A stretch of 64,000 nt of DNA from the NCBI GenBank assembly GCA_023423335.1, contig JAFAFU010000045.1, positions 4,365 through 68,364 of the forward strand, given 5' to 3'. How positions within the stretch are numbered: position 1 is the stretch's first letter; every line of letters starts with the position of its first letter. The notes under the pieces were generated by a model. It worked only from the letters and a program-made list of their open reading frames with translations. It was not told where the DNA came from and did not search any database. Position numbers and translations under genes: made by a program. The DNA comes from Bacillota bacterium (lineage in GTDB: Bacteria > Bacillota > Clostridia > Lachnospirales > Lachnospiraceae). Below, one piece after another: positions 41,657 through 51,179 of the stretch.

Positions 41657-42286
41657 ATGGGCAGAAGAGGAAAGAATGTTGATTTTGACAATATCGTTAA
41701 AAATAAAAAGCTCCCCATCCTTACTCTGGATGCCCGTTGGCATGAATTATTTCCTGAGGATACGAAAACCTCCCGGATTAAGGAATTGGAGCAGGAGGTC
41801 AACAATCTTCTTAAGCGGCAGGGCAAGCTGGTGAATGACATTAAGGATATGAAGAAGCTGAAGAACAGCCTGATCAAGGATATCATGGTCAACATGGATA
41901 TTGGCACGGATATCATCGGTAAAGCCAAAGAGAAGAAACTGGACAAGAATAAGCAATACATCAAGGAATTGAATGATAAAATAGATCAGGCCATGGATGA
42001 ACTGGCCGATATTCCTTATAGGATTAAGGAAGTGAATGAGCTATTGATGGCCGAGAGCATGAAGATCTGTTATGAAAGCCTGAATAAGAATAAGGCTGCG
42101 ATTGGCGAGATCGCGGGCTGGATTGCCAAGATGAGGGAAGATCTGAAGATGAAGATTCTTGCAAAACAGGATATGGAGACCAAGAATAAGTTGATTTATA
42201 CATATATGCATGATATTCTGGGAGCAGGGCTGATGGAAGCCCTGGACCGGGAATACAAATCAGAAAGTGATAAGCTGCAGCCGTAA
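41657..42286 (+). CDS. Coiled-coil hypothetical protein
   Basis: 209 residues, no membrane part. Start G-R-R-G-K-N-V-D-F-D-N-I-V-K, then a long coiled coil (about 35-140, heptads such as I-K-E-L-E-Q-E-V-N-N-L-L-K-R-Q), and a helical C-terminus. Charged and Lys/Glu-rich. It sits between rex and acpS with short gaps; I recognise no named family. The C-terminal segment (Y-M-H-D-I-L-G-A-G-L-M-E-A-L-D) may be an interaction tail. Confidence 0.7.
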   Translation: MGRRGKNVDFDNIVKNKKLPILTLDARWHELFPEDTKTSRIKELEQEVNNLLKRQGKLVNDIKDMKKLKNSLIKDIMVNMDIGTDIIGKAKEKKLDKNKQYIKELNDKIDQAMDELADIPYRIKEVNELLMAESMKICYESLNKNKAAIGEIAGWIAKMREDLKMKILAKQDMETKNKLIYTYMHDILGAGLMEALDREYKSESDKLQP

Positions 42287-42324
42287 CACTTCCGGCCGGC
42301 TTATCAGGAAAGAATGGGGTTGGA

Positions 42325-42687
42325 ATGATTACCGGCATAGGAGTGGATTTAATTGAAATCAGCCGGGTCTTAAAGGCCTGTGAGAAGGAAACCTTTCTGC
42401 GCAGAATCTTTACGACTGCCGAGATAGAGCTGTTTGAAAGTGACAGGAAGAAGGCTGCGGGTAACTTTGCAGTGAAGGAAGCGGTAGCCAAGATGTTTGG
42501 AACCGGCTTTCGCGGTATTTCCTTATTGGAGATCGAGGTGCTGAGGGATAACAGAGGCAAGCCCTATGTGAATCTCTATGGGAAAGCCAGGGACCTTGCT
42601 ATATCACAAGGCATTGCGTCAATCCATGTATCCATCTCAAATACCAGGGAATATGCCAATGCATTTGCTGTTGGCGAGAAGCGATAA
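42325..42687 (+). CDS. acpS: Holo-[acyl-carrier-protein] synthase
   Basis: Transfers phosphopantetheine from CoA to apo-ACP. 120 residues, the typical size. Signatures: I-T-G-I-G-V-D-L-I-E-I at the N-terminus (metal Asp) and F-A-V-K-E-A-V-A-K-M-F-G-T-G, plus a final H-V-S-I-S-N-T-R. Directly upstream of nnr and alr, as in many Firmicutes. Confidence 0.97.
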   Translation: MITGIGVDLIEISRVLKACEKETFLRRIFTTAEIELFESDRKKAAGNFAVKEAVAKMFGTGFRGISLLEIEVLRDNRGKPYVNLYGKARDLAISQGIASIHVSISNTREYANAFAVGEKR

Positions 42688-42704
42688 GGAGGCCGGTTCA
42701 TATC

Positions 42705-44234
42705 ATGAGATATGCAGTGAATTCAGAGGTTATGAAGCTTATAGACAAATATACGGTCGATACAGTGAAGATTCCCGCATTGGTTCTGATGGAACGGGCA
42801 GCACTTGAAGCTGTGAACGTGATGAAGAAAAGAGTACGTAAGGAGGATCGTATCTTAGTGGTATGCGGTCCCGGAAATAATGGCGGTGACGGAGTTGCAG
42901 CTGGCAGAATCCTGTATCAACAGGGCTACCATGTTGCACTTCTTTTTATCTGCGGGGAAGAAAATTTCAGCAGCCAGATGAAGGTACAGGCAGAAATAGC
43001 CAGGAATTTGGGAATGACAGTTGAAAACAACAACAAGCCCGATGAATATAATATAATAATTGATGCGATTTTCGGAGTTGGATTATCAAGACCGGTTGAG
43101 GGAGTTTTTGAAGAAATTATCAATGAAATCAACCGATGTGAACATATTGTATATTCTGTGGATATCCCCTCAGGAATATCCGCAGATACCGGAAAAGTCA
43201 TGAAAGCGGCAGTCCGGGCGGATTACACCATAACCTTTGGGTTTATGAAGCAGGGTCTCCTTCTGTATCCCGGAGCAGACTACGCGGGAGAAATTACGGT
43301 AGCCGATATCGGTTTTCCGGGAAAGGTTCCGGAAACGGCAGGAACGCCTGCATTCTATTATGGCAGGGAGGATCTGCAGCTGCTTCCCGCCAGGAAGGAT
43401 TACAGCCATAAGGGGACCTACGGCAGGGTATTGGTGATTGCCGGAAGCAGGGGAATGAGCGGTGCGGCTTATCTGTCGGCTAAGGCGGCTTATCGTACCG
43501 GAGCCGGGCTGGTAAAGCTTCTGACCTCCTGTGTGAACAGGGATATTCTTCAGACCCTTCTTCCGGAGGCATTATTTGCAGCCTATGACGGAGACAGGGA
43601 TGAAGAGCTCCGGGACGAAATCAAAGCAGCGCTTGCCTGGGCATCGGTTATCGTCATCGGTCCCGGACTGGGGAAATCAAAGGAAGTAAAGGAACTGCTC
43701 AGGTTAGTGTTAAATCAGGCCGCCGTCCCTTTGATAGTGGATGCCGATGCATTGAATATTTTGGCTGAATGGCTGGACCGGGATCAAATACTGCGCCCGG
43801 AGGACCGGCTTCTTAAGATCGGGGAGATGCTTCCGGGGAATGTCATCCTGACCCCGCATCTGATGGAATTATCAAGACTGACTAAGCTCCCTCCGGAGGC
43901 AGTTAAGGATAATATGATTGACACTGCCCGACAATGTTCTTATAATAGTAAATTGGTATATGCAATCAAGGATGCCAGAACGATTGTCTGCGGAAATGAG
44001 AGGTTGTATATCAACTCTTCGGGTAATAACGGTATGGCAACCGGCGGAAGCGGAGACGTACTGACCGGTATCATCGCTGCTCTGATTGCCCAGGGCATGA
44101 CGTCCTATGAGGCAGCCTGTCTGGGGGTCTATATCCATGGTCTGTCAGGGGATCAGGCGTCAGACAGGAAGGGTACTTACGCTCTGATGGCAGGAGATAT
44201 CATAGATGCAATAGAGACGGTAATGCATAATTAG
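42705..44234 (+). CDS. nnr: Bifunctional NAD(P)H-hydrate epimerase / ADP-dependent dehydratase
   Basis: Repairs hydrated NAD(P)H. 509 residues as a natural fusion: YjeF_N epimerase (about 1-215, with G-P-G-N-N-G-G-D-G and D-A-I-F-G-V-G-L-S) and a ribokinase-like dehydratase (about 225-508, with A-G-S-R-G-M-S-G-A and N-G-M-A-T-G-G-S-G-D-V-L). Both active sites look intact. In operon with acpS and alr. Confidence 0.95.
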   Translation: MRYAVNSEVMKLIDKYTVDTVKIPALVLMERAALEAVNVMKKRVRKEDRILVVCGPGNNGGDGVAAGRILYQQGYHVALLFICGEENFSSQMKVQAEIARNLGMTVENNNKPDEYNIIIDAIFGVGLSRPVEGVFEEIINEINRCEHIVYSVDIPSGISADTGKVMKAAVRADYTITFGFMKQGLLLYPGADYAGEITVADIGFPGKVPETAGTPAFYYGREDLQLLPARKDYSHKGTYGRVLVIAGSRGMSGAAYLSAKAAYRTGAGLVKLLTSCVNRDILQTLLPEALFAAYDGDRDEELRDEIKAALAWASVIVIGPGLGKSKEVKELLRLVLNQAAVPLIVDADALNILAEWLDRDQILRPEDRLLKIGEMLPGNVILTPHLMELSRLTKLPPEAVKDNMIDTARQCSYNSKLVYAIKDARTIVCGNERLYINSSGNNGMATGGSGDVLTGIIAALIAQGMTSYEAACLGVYIHGLSGDQASDRKGTYALMAGDIIDAIETVMHN

Positions 44235-44278
44235 GAGCAGGGAACCTTATAAGTGATGCTCCTGGAAAGGCTTGCTTA

Positions 44279-45451
44279 ATGGATAGAGAAGTAATTACAT
44301 GGAATAATCATGCCGATGATTATTATAGAGTGCAGGCGAGAGTGGATTTAAACGCAATCCGGCACAACCTGCAGCAGGTTCGGAGTAAGTTGACTAAGGG
44401 CACCAGGCTGATGGTCATTATTAAAGCAGATGCTTATGGTCATGGAGCGGTGCCGATTGCAAGGGCCCTGGATGAGGACTGGATTGATGCTTACGGGGTA
44501 GCCATAATCGAGGAGGCGATCGAGCTCAGAGAGGCCGGGATCCGGAAGCCGATTCTTATTCTTGGGTTTACTCCGAAGGAACAGTATGGTTTGGTGGTAG
44601 CCTATGATGTTATCCAGACCATATTCCAATATGAGATGGCGGAAGCTCTTTCCCTTGAAGCAGTAAAACAGGGAAAGCGGGCAAAGATTCATATCAAGGT
44701 AGACACCGGAATGGGCCGGATCGGTTATCCGGATACAAAAGGCAGTGCGGAGGAGATCAAACGGATATCCTTATTGGAGGGAATTGAGATAGAAGGCCTG
44801 TTTTCCCATTTTGCCAAGGCCGATGAAGCGGATAAAAGCTATACAGAAAATCAGCTTCAGCGATTTCATGTATTTTCTGATTTGCTGGAGCAGGAGCAGC
44901 TTAGCATACCGATCCGGCATATTTCAAACAGCGCCGGAATTATTGATATAACCGGGGCACAGCTTAATATGGTAAGATGCGGCATTGCGACCTATGGCAT
45001 CTATCCTTCTGAGGAAGTAAACCGCCAGGAGCTTAAGCTGCTTCCCGCCATGGAATTGATTACCCATGTGATTTATGTGAAGGATGTGGAGGCAGGAGTC
45101 GGAATCAGCTATGGAGCCACCTATGTGACCAGCCGAAAAACCAGGGTAGCGACAATTCCGGTCGGTTATGCCGATGGCTATTCACGGAATCTGTCCAATC
45201 AGGGGAAGGTGATTATCCATGGCAGATATGCTCCTGTGATCGGCCGAATCTGCATGGACCAGTTTATGGTGGATGTAACGGATATCCCGGAGGTTAAGCA
45301 GGGAGACCGGGTTATCCTGCTGGGAAGGGACGGAGCTTCCTGCATCAGCGTGGAGGAACTGGCAGAGTGGTCCCATTCATTTAATTATGAGCTGGTATGC
45401 ACGGTTGGGAAGAGAATTCCCAGGGTTTATACAGAACTCTCCGCAGAATGA
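44279..45451 (+). CDS. alr: Alanine racemase
   Basis: Makes D-alanine for the cell wall. 390 residues, fold type III PLP enzyme. PLP Lys49 in V-I-I-K-A-D-A-Y-G-H-G; catalytic Tyr278 in G-I-S-Y-G-A-T-Y; the final catalytic motif is G-R-I-C-M-D-Q. It begins with a 15-residue extension before the usual start R-V-Q-A-R-V-D-L; the ribosome site (AAAGGC) is weak. Confidence 0.96.
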   Translation: MDREVITWNNHADDYYRVQARVDLNAIRHNLQQVRSKLTKGTRLMVIIKADAYGHGAVPIARALDEDWIDAYGVAIIEEAIELREAGIRKPILILGFTPKEQYGLVVAYDVIQTIFQYEMAEALSLEAVKQGKRAKIHIKVDTGMGRIGYPDTKGSAEEIKRISLLEGIEIEGLFSHFAKADEADKSYTENQLQRFHVFSDLLEQEQLSIPIRHISNSAGIIDITGAQLNMVRCGIATYGIYPSEEVNRQELKLLPAMELITHVIYVKDVEAGVGISYGATYVTSRKTRVATIPVGYADGYSRNLSNQGKVIIHGRYAPVIGRICMDQFMVDVTDIPEVKQGDRVILLGRDGASCISVEELAEWSHSFNYELVCTVGKRIPRVYTELSAE

Positions 45452-45535
45452 GCTTTAAGATACACTTTATTTTGGAATACACACGAAGAAATTGGCAATA
45501 ATAAAGTTAAAGCCTGAAATTGGAGTGTGAATAAA

Positions 45536-45892
45536 GTGGTCATTAAAAGAGGAGATATCTTTTATGCTGATTTACGGCCGGTGATCGGTTCGGAGCAGGG
45601 AGGTGTCAGACCGGTATTGATTGTCCAGAATGATACCGGGAATAAGCATAGCCCGACAGTAATCTGTGCGGCAATAACGTCGAAAATGAATAAAGCCAAG
45701 CTGCCCACCCATGTGGAGCTGGATGCTGATAAATATGGGATAGTAAAGGATTCTGTTATTTTATTGGAACAGGTAAGGACGATTGATAAATCAAGACTGA
45801 AGGAAAAAGTCTGCCATCTGGATCGGGATGTATTAAAGAAAATTGATAAGGCACTAATTATCAGTTTTGCTTTGGATACATATTTTAGATAA
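45536..45892 (+). CDS. MazF/EndoA-family endoribonuclease toxin, no adjacent antitoxin
   Basis: 118 residues from GTG 45536 (GGAG ten bases upstream; GTG 45527 is too close). Family signatures: I-K-R-G-D-I-F-Y-A-D-L, G-S-E-Q-G-G-V-R-P-V-L-I-V-Q, K-L-P-T-H-V-E and L-L-E-Q-V-R-T-I-D. Close in layout to B. subtilis NdoA, a UACAU-specific RNase. In Bacillus the antitoxin ndoAI lies between alr and ndoA; here the 84-base gap holds no ORF. Confidence 0.93.
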   Translation: MVIKRGDIFYADLRPVIGSEQGGVRPVLIVQNDTGNKHSPTVICAAITSKMNKAKLPTHVELDADKYGIVKDSVILLEQVRTIDKSRLKEKVCHLDRDVLKKIDKALIISFALDTYFR

Positions 45893-45919
45893 AAACAAAA
45901 AGAAGGAGTAATTTTTACC

Positions 45920-47278
45920 ATGGATGACGGAGGTCCCATATCGGGAGCAATATGGCTGCTGGTGCTGATGATATTATGTGCGCTGGTGACAGGAATGAGG
46001 ATGGCACTGGATGATGCCAACGAAAGCAGTGTGAAGAAGAAGGCAGATACGGGAGATCGGAGGGCGGCAGCGCTGTTGAAGCTGATGAGCAATCCGGGAA
46101 GATACCTGATAATGCTGCAGCTGCTGGTTAATTTCTGCGGCATTATGTATGGAATAATCTATGGGGGTTATTTTCTTAAATGGATTGAGAAGAACATCCA
46201 AGGCAGTAGTCTTCCCTTCGATTCGGATCTGATCAGAGCGGGATATTATATCCTGTTCACGGGATTGCTGGTTCTGATCACTACATTATTCGGTACTGTT
46301 TTACCGAACAAGATTGCAGCGAAGCATGCGGAAACAATTTCCCGCCATATCCTTTGGCTGGTAAAGCTGCTGGGCCTTTTCTTTTACCCGTTTGCATGGC
46401 TTTTAGATAAGACTTTGGATATGCTTCTGCTAATCTTTGGCTTTCAACCTGCCGAACTGGAAGATAATGTGACGGAGGAAGAGATTATTTCCATGGTAAA
46501 TGAGGGACATGAGCAGGGGGTATTCGACGCCGATGAAGCGGAGATGATATCCAATATCATTGAGCTGGACGAGAAGGAAGCCCAGGATATCATGACCCAC
46601 AAGAAACGGATTGTTGCGGTTAATGCTGAAATGAATCTGGAAGAGGCTCTGCGTTTCATGCTGTCAGAGAATTATTCCAGGTATCCTCTGTATGAGGGAA
46701 ATCGGGACAACATCATCGGTATTCTTCACCTAAAGGATGTAATCGGAGCATACATATCTGAGGAAGGCAGAGATATTCCTCTGAAGGAAATAGCCAGGGA
46801 GCCCTATTTTGTACCGGATACACAGAACATCAACATCCTGTTCCATGACATGCAGTCAATGAATATGCATATGGCTATCGTTATTGATGAGTACGGGCAG
46901 ACAGCAGGACTGGTGGCATTGGAGGATTTTCTGGAAGAAATCGTCGGTAATATCCAGGACGAATATGATGAGGATGAAAAAATGATTCTTTTTGTTGAAG
47001 AGGGAGGAGCCTGCATCGTAAAGGGTACCATCAGTCTGGAGGAATTAGAGGATGAGCTGCAGATAACCATCGATCACGAGGATTTCGATACCTTAAACGG
47101 CCTTCTGATTTCCATTATGGATCGTATTCCCATGGATGGGGAGAAGGAAACCCTGGAATATGCCGGTTACTGCTTTGAGATACTGGAGACCGGGAATAAG
47201 GTAATTGAAAAGGTACGGATCACCAGACTGTCCGAGGAAGCCGGGTCTGTACCGGAGTCCGAGCTGCAGGAGAAATAA
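45920..47278 (+). CDS. HlyC/CorC family transporter (CNNM-CBS protein)
   Basis: 452 residues: N-terminal CNNM/DUF21 membrane domain with about four helices (W-L-L-V-L-M-I-L, L-L-V-N-F-C-G-I, Y-I-L-F-T-G-L-L-V), a CBS pair (about 215-340), and the C-terminal CorC_HlyC domain (about 350-440). Members act in Mg2+ or Co2+ transport. The first 15 residues are hydrophilic-poor and the usual N-terminal glycine/proline motif is intact. Last gene of the rex-alr cluster. Confidence 0.9.
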   Translation: MDDGGPISGAIWLLVLMILCALVTGMRMALDDANESSVKKKADTGDRRAAALLKLMSNPGRYLIMLQLLVNFCGIMYGIIYGGYFLKWIEKNIQGSSLPFDSDLIRAGYYILFTGLLVLITTLFGTVLPNKIAAKHAETISRHILWLVKLLGLFFYPFAWLLDKTLDMLLLIFGFQPAELEDNVTEEEIISMVNEGHEQGVFDADEAEMISNIIELDEKEAQDIMTHKKRIVAVNAEMNLEEALRFMLSENYSRYPLYEGNRDNIIGILHLKDVIGAYISEEGRDIPLKEIAREPYFVPDTQNINILFHDMQSMNMHMAIVIDEYGQTAGLVALEDFLEEIVGNIQDEYDEDEKMILFVEEGGACIVKGTISLEELEDELQITIDHEDFDTLNGLLISIMDRIPMDGEKETLEYAGYCFEILETGNKVIEKVRITRLSEEAGSVPESELQEK

Positions 47279-47308
47279 CCGGAACACTTTGTCGGGGTTG
47301 TGCGATCG

Positions 47309-47343
47309 GAAAAAAAGAACCCATCCGAGGATGGGTTCTTTTT
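47309..47343. terminator. Bidirectional terminator
   Basis: Perfect 11-bp stem AAGAACCCATC/GATGGGTTCTT with a four-base loop, T-run after and A-run before. Confidence 0.9.
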
Positions 47344-47525
47344 GGTATACAACAGGGGTGTAGTATACCTAGCGTATAATAGGGTGGGAGTAGAAAGTGT
47401 TTTATCACTGTCTATAAAAGTATTATAAAAGGAATATGTGACTAGTTTGTGAATGTATTATAAAAAATAAATAAAATTTATAAATATTTCGATAGGATCA
47501 ACAACAGGTATAGACAAAGATAAAG

Positions 47526-47560
47526 GGTGCTTGACGTTATTAGCGAACAAGCACCATTTC
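47526..47560 (+). terminator. Hairpin in a gene-free stretch
   Basis: GGTGCTTG (47526-47533) and CAAGCACC (47548-47555) around a 14-base loop, then ATTTCTTT. The 47344-47835 region is otherwise AT-rich and without gene signals. A small RNA ending here is possible but no promoter was convincing. Confidence 0.45.
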
Positions 47561-47835
47561 TTTATATCTATAAAGTAGGGAGGAGGAGAGTGAAAAATTG
47601 TTTTCAATCACTTTCTAAATCTAGTATAAACTGTATTTATGTTTAAATTATGGATAGAATAAAGACATTTTGTTAACAATTTGGTTCATTTTTATGTCAT
47701 TTACGGAATCTTCTGACATATAATTGCCTCAGTATTAATCGGAAATCAGGTCGGCGAACATAATCTATCGGTAAATAAATCATAATAAGGATATGGTAAA
47801 ATACCAACATATTATATATAGAAGGAAGTGACTTA

Positions 47836-47985
47836 ATGAGCAAACAATCGAACCAAAGGTACCGAAAGGAAAAAGAAAAAAAGATTTTTGAATCGGCTGT
47901 GGATAATTCAACGGCAGCTTCCGTGAAAGACTCTTTCGGACAGGACAAACATAAGAATACGACGAATCATGTGCAGGGGCAGTAG
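47836..47985 (+). CDS. Small charged hypothetical protein, 49 residues
   Basis: ATG 47836 has AAGGAAGTG at a good distance and the frame ends just before a strong terminator. The product starts M-S-K-Q-S-N-Q-R-Y-R-K-E-K-E-K-K and ends polar (H-K-N-T-T-N-H-V-Q-G-Q). The basic N-terminus could bind nucleic acid. Not recognised. Confidence 0.55.
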   Translation: MSKQSNQRYRKEKEKKIFESAVDNSTAASVKDSFGQDKHKNTTNHVQGQ

Positions 47986-47991
47986 ACCCTG

Positions 47992-48042
47992 CGGCGGACA
48001 GGGTCCGGTTTAACCAGGAGCCTGATCCTGTCTGCTGTTTTT
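47992..48042 (+). terminator. Terminator of the 49-residue gene
   Basis: CGGCGGACAGGGTC (47992-48005) pairs with GATCCTGTCTGCTG (48024-48037), then five Ts. Confidence 0.8.
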
Positions 48043-48155
48043 GAATACGAAGCAAATATTTCTAATGAAATTCTAATGTTTAATACTTGTGCTTTTCCGC
48101 GGAATTAGTGATATAATAATGGATAGTACTTTATAGAAAGGAATTTGATAAAAAA

Positions 48156-49511
48156 ATGAACATTATAATAGTTGGTTGCGGTAAGGTTGGCACAACGCTT
48201 GCCGAACAGCTGGACAGAGAAGGACATGACATAGTAGTTGTCGATCATAAGGCAGCGGCAATAAATAATATCACGGAGAAGCTGGATGTCGGTGGGGTGG
48301 TAGGAAATGGGACCAGTAACAAGGTACTTCTGGAGGCAGGAGTGGATACGGCGGATTTATTGATTGCCGTAACGAATTCGGATGAATTAAACCTGCTTTG
48401 CTGTCTGATTGCCAAAAAAACCGGGGATTGCCATACCATTGCCAGAGTACGTAATCTGCAATATAACCACGAAATTGGTTTTATCAAAGAAGAATTGGGT
48501 CTGTCCATGACCATAAACCCGGAATTGGAAACAGCATTGGAGATGGCCAGGCTGATTCGTCTGCCCTCCGCCATAAAAATAGAAACCTTTGCCAAGGGCA
48601 GGGTAGAACTCTTAAAGTTCCAGATCCCTAAGGAATCTGTTCTGGACCAGATGCCGATTATGAAGATCAATACACAATTACATACGAAGGTACTGGTCTG
48701 TGCAGTTGAGCGGGGGGATCAGGTGTTTATACCCTCCGGTGACTTTGTTCTTGGTACAAATGATAAAATATCCTTAATCATGGAGCCAAGGCGGTCGGTG
48801 GAATTTTTTCACCGGGTAGGGGTTACCATTGAGCATATTCGAAATGTCATGCTGATCGGAGGAGGTAATATAGCGGTTTATCTTGCAACAAAATTAGAGG
48901 GTACCGGTGTTAAGGTTAAAATACTTGAACAGAGCAGGGAACGTTGTGAGGAATTAAGTGACTTGTTGGATGAGGCGCTTATTATCAATGCCAATGCCTC
49001 TGACCATGGAGTGCTTATGGAAGAGGAGATCGAAAGCATGGAAGCGGTGGCTTCTCTTACGAATATGGATGAGGAAAACATTCTTTTTTCACTCTATGCA
49101 GGCAAGAAGTCTAAAGCGAAAGTATTTACCAAGATTACCCGTTCTACGTATGAGGATATCATTGAGGAGATGCCTCTCGGAATCATTGTAAATCCTAAGA
49201 TGATTACGGCGGACCGAATCGTACAGCATGTCAGGGCTATGCAAAACTCCAAGGGAAGCAATGTGGAGACGCTCTATAAAATCGTCGGTAATAAAGCGGA
49301 AGCCCTGGAATTTAAGGTGAACAAGAATTTCAGCCTGATCGGCATCCCGTTTGAGAAACTGCGGCTCAAAAAAAATATTCTGGTTGGCTGCATAACCCGT
49401 AAAGGCAAAGTTATCATTCCAAACGGACAGGATGCCATTCAGATCGGGGATTCGGTTATCATAGTAACAACCAATACCGGATTAGATGACTTGAGTGATA
49501 TATTAGCATAG
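48156..49511 (+). CDS. trkA: Trk potassium uptake regulatory protein TrkA
   Basis: 451 residues with two tandem RCK units: Rossmann motif G-C-G-K-V-G-T-T (7-14) plus TrkA_C, then G-G-G-N-I-A-V-Y (about 233) plus TrkA_C. Binds NAD(H)/ATP and gates the TrkH channel from the cytosolic side. AAAGGA precedes ATG. Followed 10 bases on by trkH; likely one transcript. The second Rossmann motif lacks the third Gly. Confidence 0.95.
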   Translation: MNIIIVGCGKVGTTLAEQLDREGHDIVVVDHKAAAINNITEKLDVGGVVGNGTSNKVLLEAGVDTADLLIAVTNSDELNLLCCLIAKKTGDCHTIARVRNLQYNHEIGFIKEELGLSMTINPELETALEMARLIRLPSAIKIETFAKGRVELLKFQIPKESVLDQMPIMKINTQLHTKVLVCAVERGDQVFIPSGDFVLGTNDKISLIMEPRRSVEFFHRVGVTIEHIRNVMLIGGGNIAVYLATKLEGTGVKVKILEQSRERCEELSDLLDEALIINANASDHGVLMEEEIESMEAVASLTNMDEENILFSLYAGKKSKAKVFTKITRSTYEDIIEEMPLGIIVNPKMITADRIVQHVRAMQNSKGSNVETLYKIVGNKAEALEFKVNKNFSLIGIPFEKLRLKKNILVGCITRKGKVIIPNGQDAIQIGDSVIIVTTNTGLDDLSDILA

Positions 49512-49521
49512 GGGAAAGACG

Positions 49522-50955
49522 ATGAATAAGTCAATTATTTTGTATGTTACAGGGTGGATTCTGAATTTTGAAGCAGCCTTCATGGCCTTGCCTCTGATTG
49601 TTGCATTGATTTATAAAGAGACCAGCGGATATGCCTTTCTTATTACGATCGGGCTTTGCCTGCTGATTGGTATTCCGTTAGCAATACGCAAACCGGAAAA
49701 TAAAGTTTTTTATGCCAAGGAGGGCTTTGTTGCTGTAGCCCTGGGCTGGATCGTTCTTAGTATCATGGGAGCATTTCCCTATATCATAAGCGGGGAGATA
49801 CCCAACTATATCGATGCCTTGTTCGAGACCGTATCCGGCTTTACCACGACGGGCTCCAGTATATTAAGGGATGTGGAGGTCATTCCCCGTTGTCTGCTCT
49901 TCTGGAGGAGCTTTACTCATTGGATCGGAGGCATGGGGGTACTGGTATTCATATTAGCCATTCTGCCCATGATGGGCGGAGAAAGCATGCATATTATGCG
50001 TGCTGAGAGCCCGGGGCCGGTGGTAGGCAAGCTGGTTCCGAGAGTAAGAATTACGGCTATGATTTTGTATACGATCTATTTTGGAATGACCGTGATTCAG
50101 ATCGTATTATTATTGATCGGCGGTATGCCCTTATTCGATGCCCTGACGATTGCCTTTGGTACGGCAGGAACCGGAGGCTTTGGTATAAAGAATGATAGTA
50201 TGGCATCCTATTCTTCCTATCTGCAAAACGTAGTTACAATATTTATGTTTTTATTTGGTATTAACTTTACCTTTTATTATCTGATTCTATGCAGGAGATT
50301 TAAGGCGGCGATAAGAAGTGAGGAGGTACGGGCGTTCTTTCTGATCGTAGTCGGAGCGATTGTATTGATTTCATTGAATCTCGGAGGATTTAAGAATTTC
50401 TTCGGCTCCGTCCACCATGCGGCTTTCCAGGTTTCTTCCATAATTACGACCACCGGCTATGCTACCGTGGATTTTAATGCATGGCCCAGCTTCTCCAAAG
50501 GGATTTTGGTCCTGCTTATGTTCGTTGGTGCCTGCGCAGGCAGTACCGGCGGCGGTATGAAGGTTTCCCGTATCGTAATCCTGTTTAAGACGGTAAGCAA
50601 AGAGCTATCCTACCAGCTGCATAAGAGAAGCGTCAAGGTGCTGAAATTTGACGGAAAGAAAATCGAACATGAAACCCTGCGTTCCATTAACGTATTTTTT
50701 ATAACATATATTGTTATTTTTGTCGGTTCTGTTTTGATTGTCAGCCTGGATAATTTTGATCTGGTTTCCAGCTTCACGGCAGTGGCTGCGACGCTAAACA
50801 ATATCGGGCCAGGACTTGGGGTGGCCGGTCCTGCCACGAATTTTGCGGATTTTTCCTATCTTTCTAAAATTGTAATGACACTGGATATGCTGATTGGACG
50901 TCTGGAGGTTTTCCCGGTATTACTGCTGTTTTCGCCAAAAACGTGGTTAAAATAG
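49522..50955 (+). CDS. trkH: Trk/Ktr potassium channel subunit TrkH
   Basis: 477 residues, about ten hydrophobic segments in four M-P-M repeats. Pore-loop filter regions: T-V-S-G-F-T-T-T-G-S-S, A-F-G-T-A-G-T-G-G-F-G, S-I-I-T-T-T-G-Y-A and A-A-T-L-N-N-I-G-P-G-L-G. The third loop is followed by G-A-C-A-G-S-T-G-G-G-M-K-V, typical of TrkH. Partner of TrkA. Confidence 0.96.
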   Translation: MNKSIILYVTGWILNFEAAFMALPLIVALIYKETSGYAFLITIGLCLLIGIPLAIRKPENKVFYAKEGFVAVALGWIVLSIMGAFPYIISGEIPNYIDALFETVSGFTTTGSSILRDVEVIPRCLLFWRSFTHWIGGMGVLVFILAILPMMGGESMHIMRAESPGPVVGKLVPRVRITAMILYTIYFGMTVIQIVLLLIGGMPLFDALTIAFGTAGTGGFGIKNDSMASYSSYLQNVVTIFMFLFGINFTFYYLILCRRFKAAIRSEEVRAFFLIVVGAIVLISLNLGGFKNFFGSVHHAAFQVSSIITTTGYATVDFNAWPSFSKGILVLLMFVGACAGSTGGGMKVSRIVILFKTVSKELSYQLHKRSVKVLKFDGKKIEHETLRSINVFFITYIVIFVGSVLIVSLDNFDLVSSFTAVAATLNNIGPGLGVAGPATNFADFSYLSKIVMTLDMLIGRLEVFPVLLLFSPKTWLK

Positions 50956-50989
50956 AGAGCAGACTTCATTCGACGGGCTTTTATAAATC

Positions 50990-51056
50990 ATAGGTGTACG
51001 TTTCAGAGCAGATGCAAAAAACATGTGTCTGCCTGCTTCGTGCACCTATTGTTTTT
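50990..51056 (+). terminator. Terminator after trkH
   Basis: ATAGGTGTACG (50990-51000) pairs with CGTGCACCTAT (51039-51049); inner GCAGATG/TGTCTGC pairing; GTTTTTC follows. Confidence 0.75.
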
Positions 51057-51179
51057 CTGTGCGGTTTTTGCTTGAATTATGGGGGGATAGATAGTAAAAT
51101 AAGATGAGTTGGATTTGTCACTAAATTTTTCGGAGGAATTGCGGCTAGTTGTTCTACCGGGTAAGTATTGGAGAAAATT

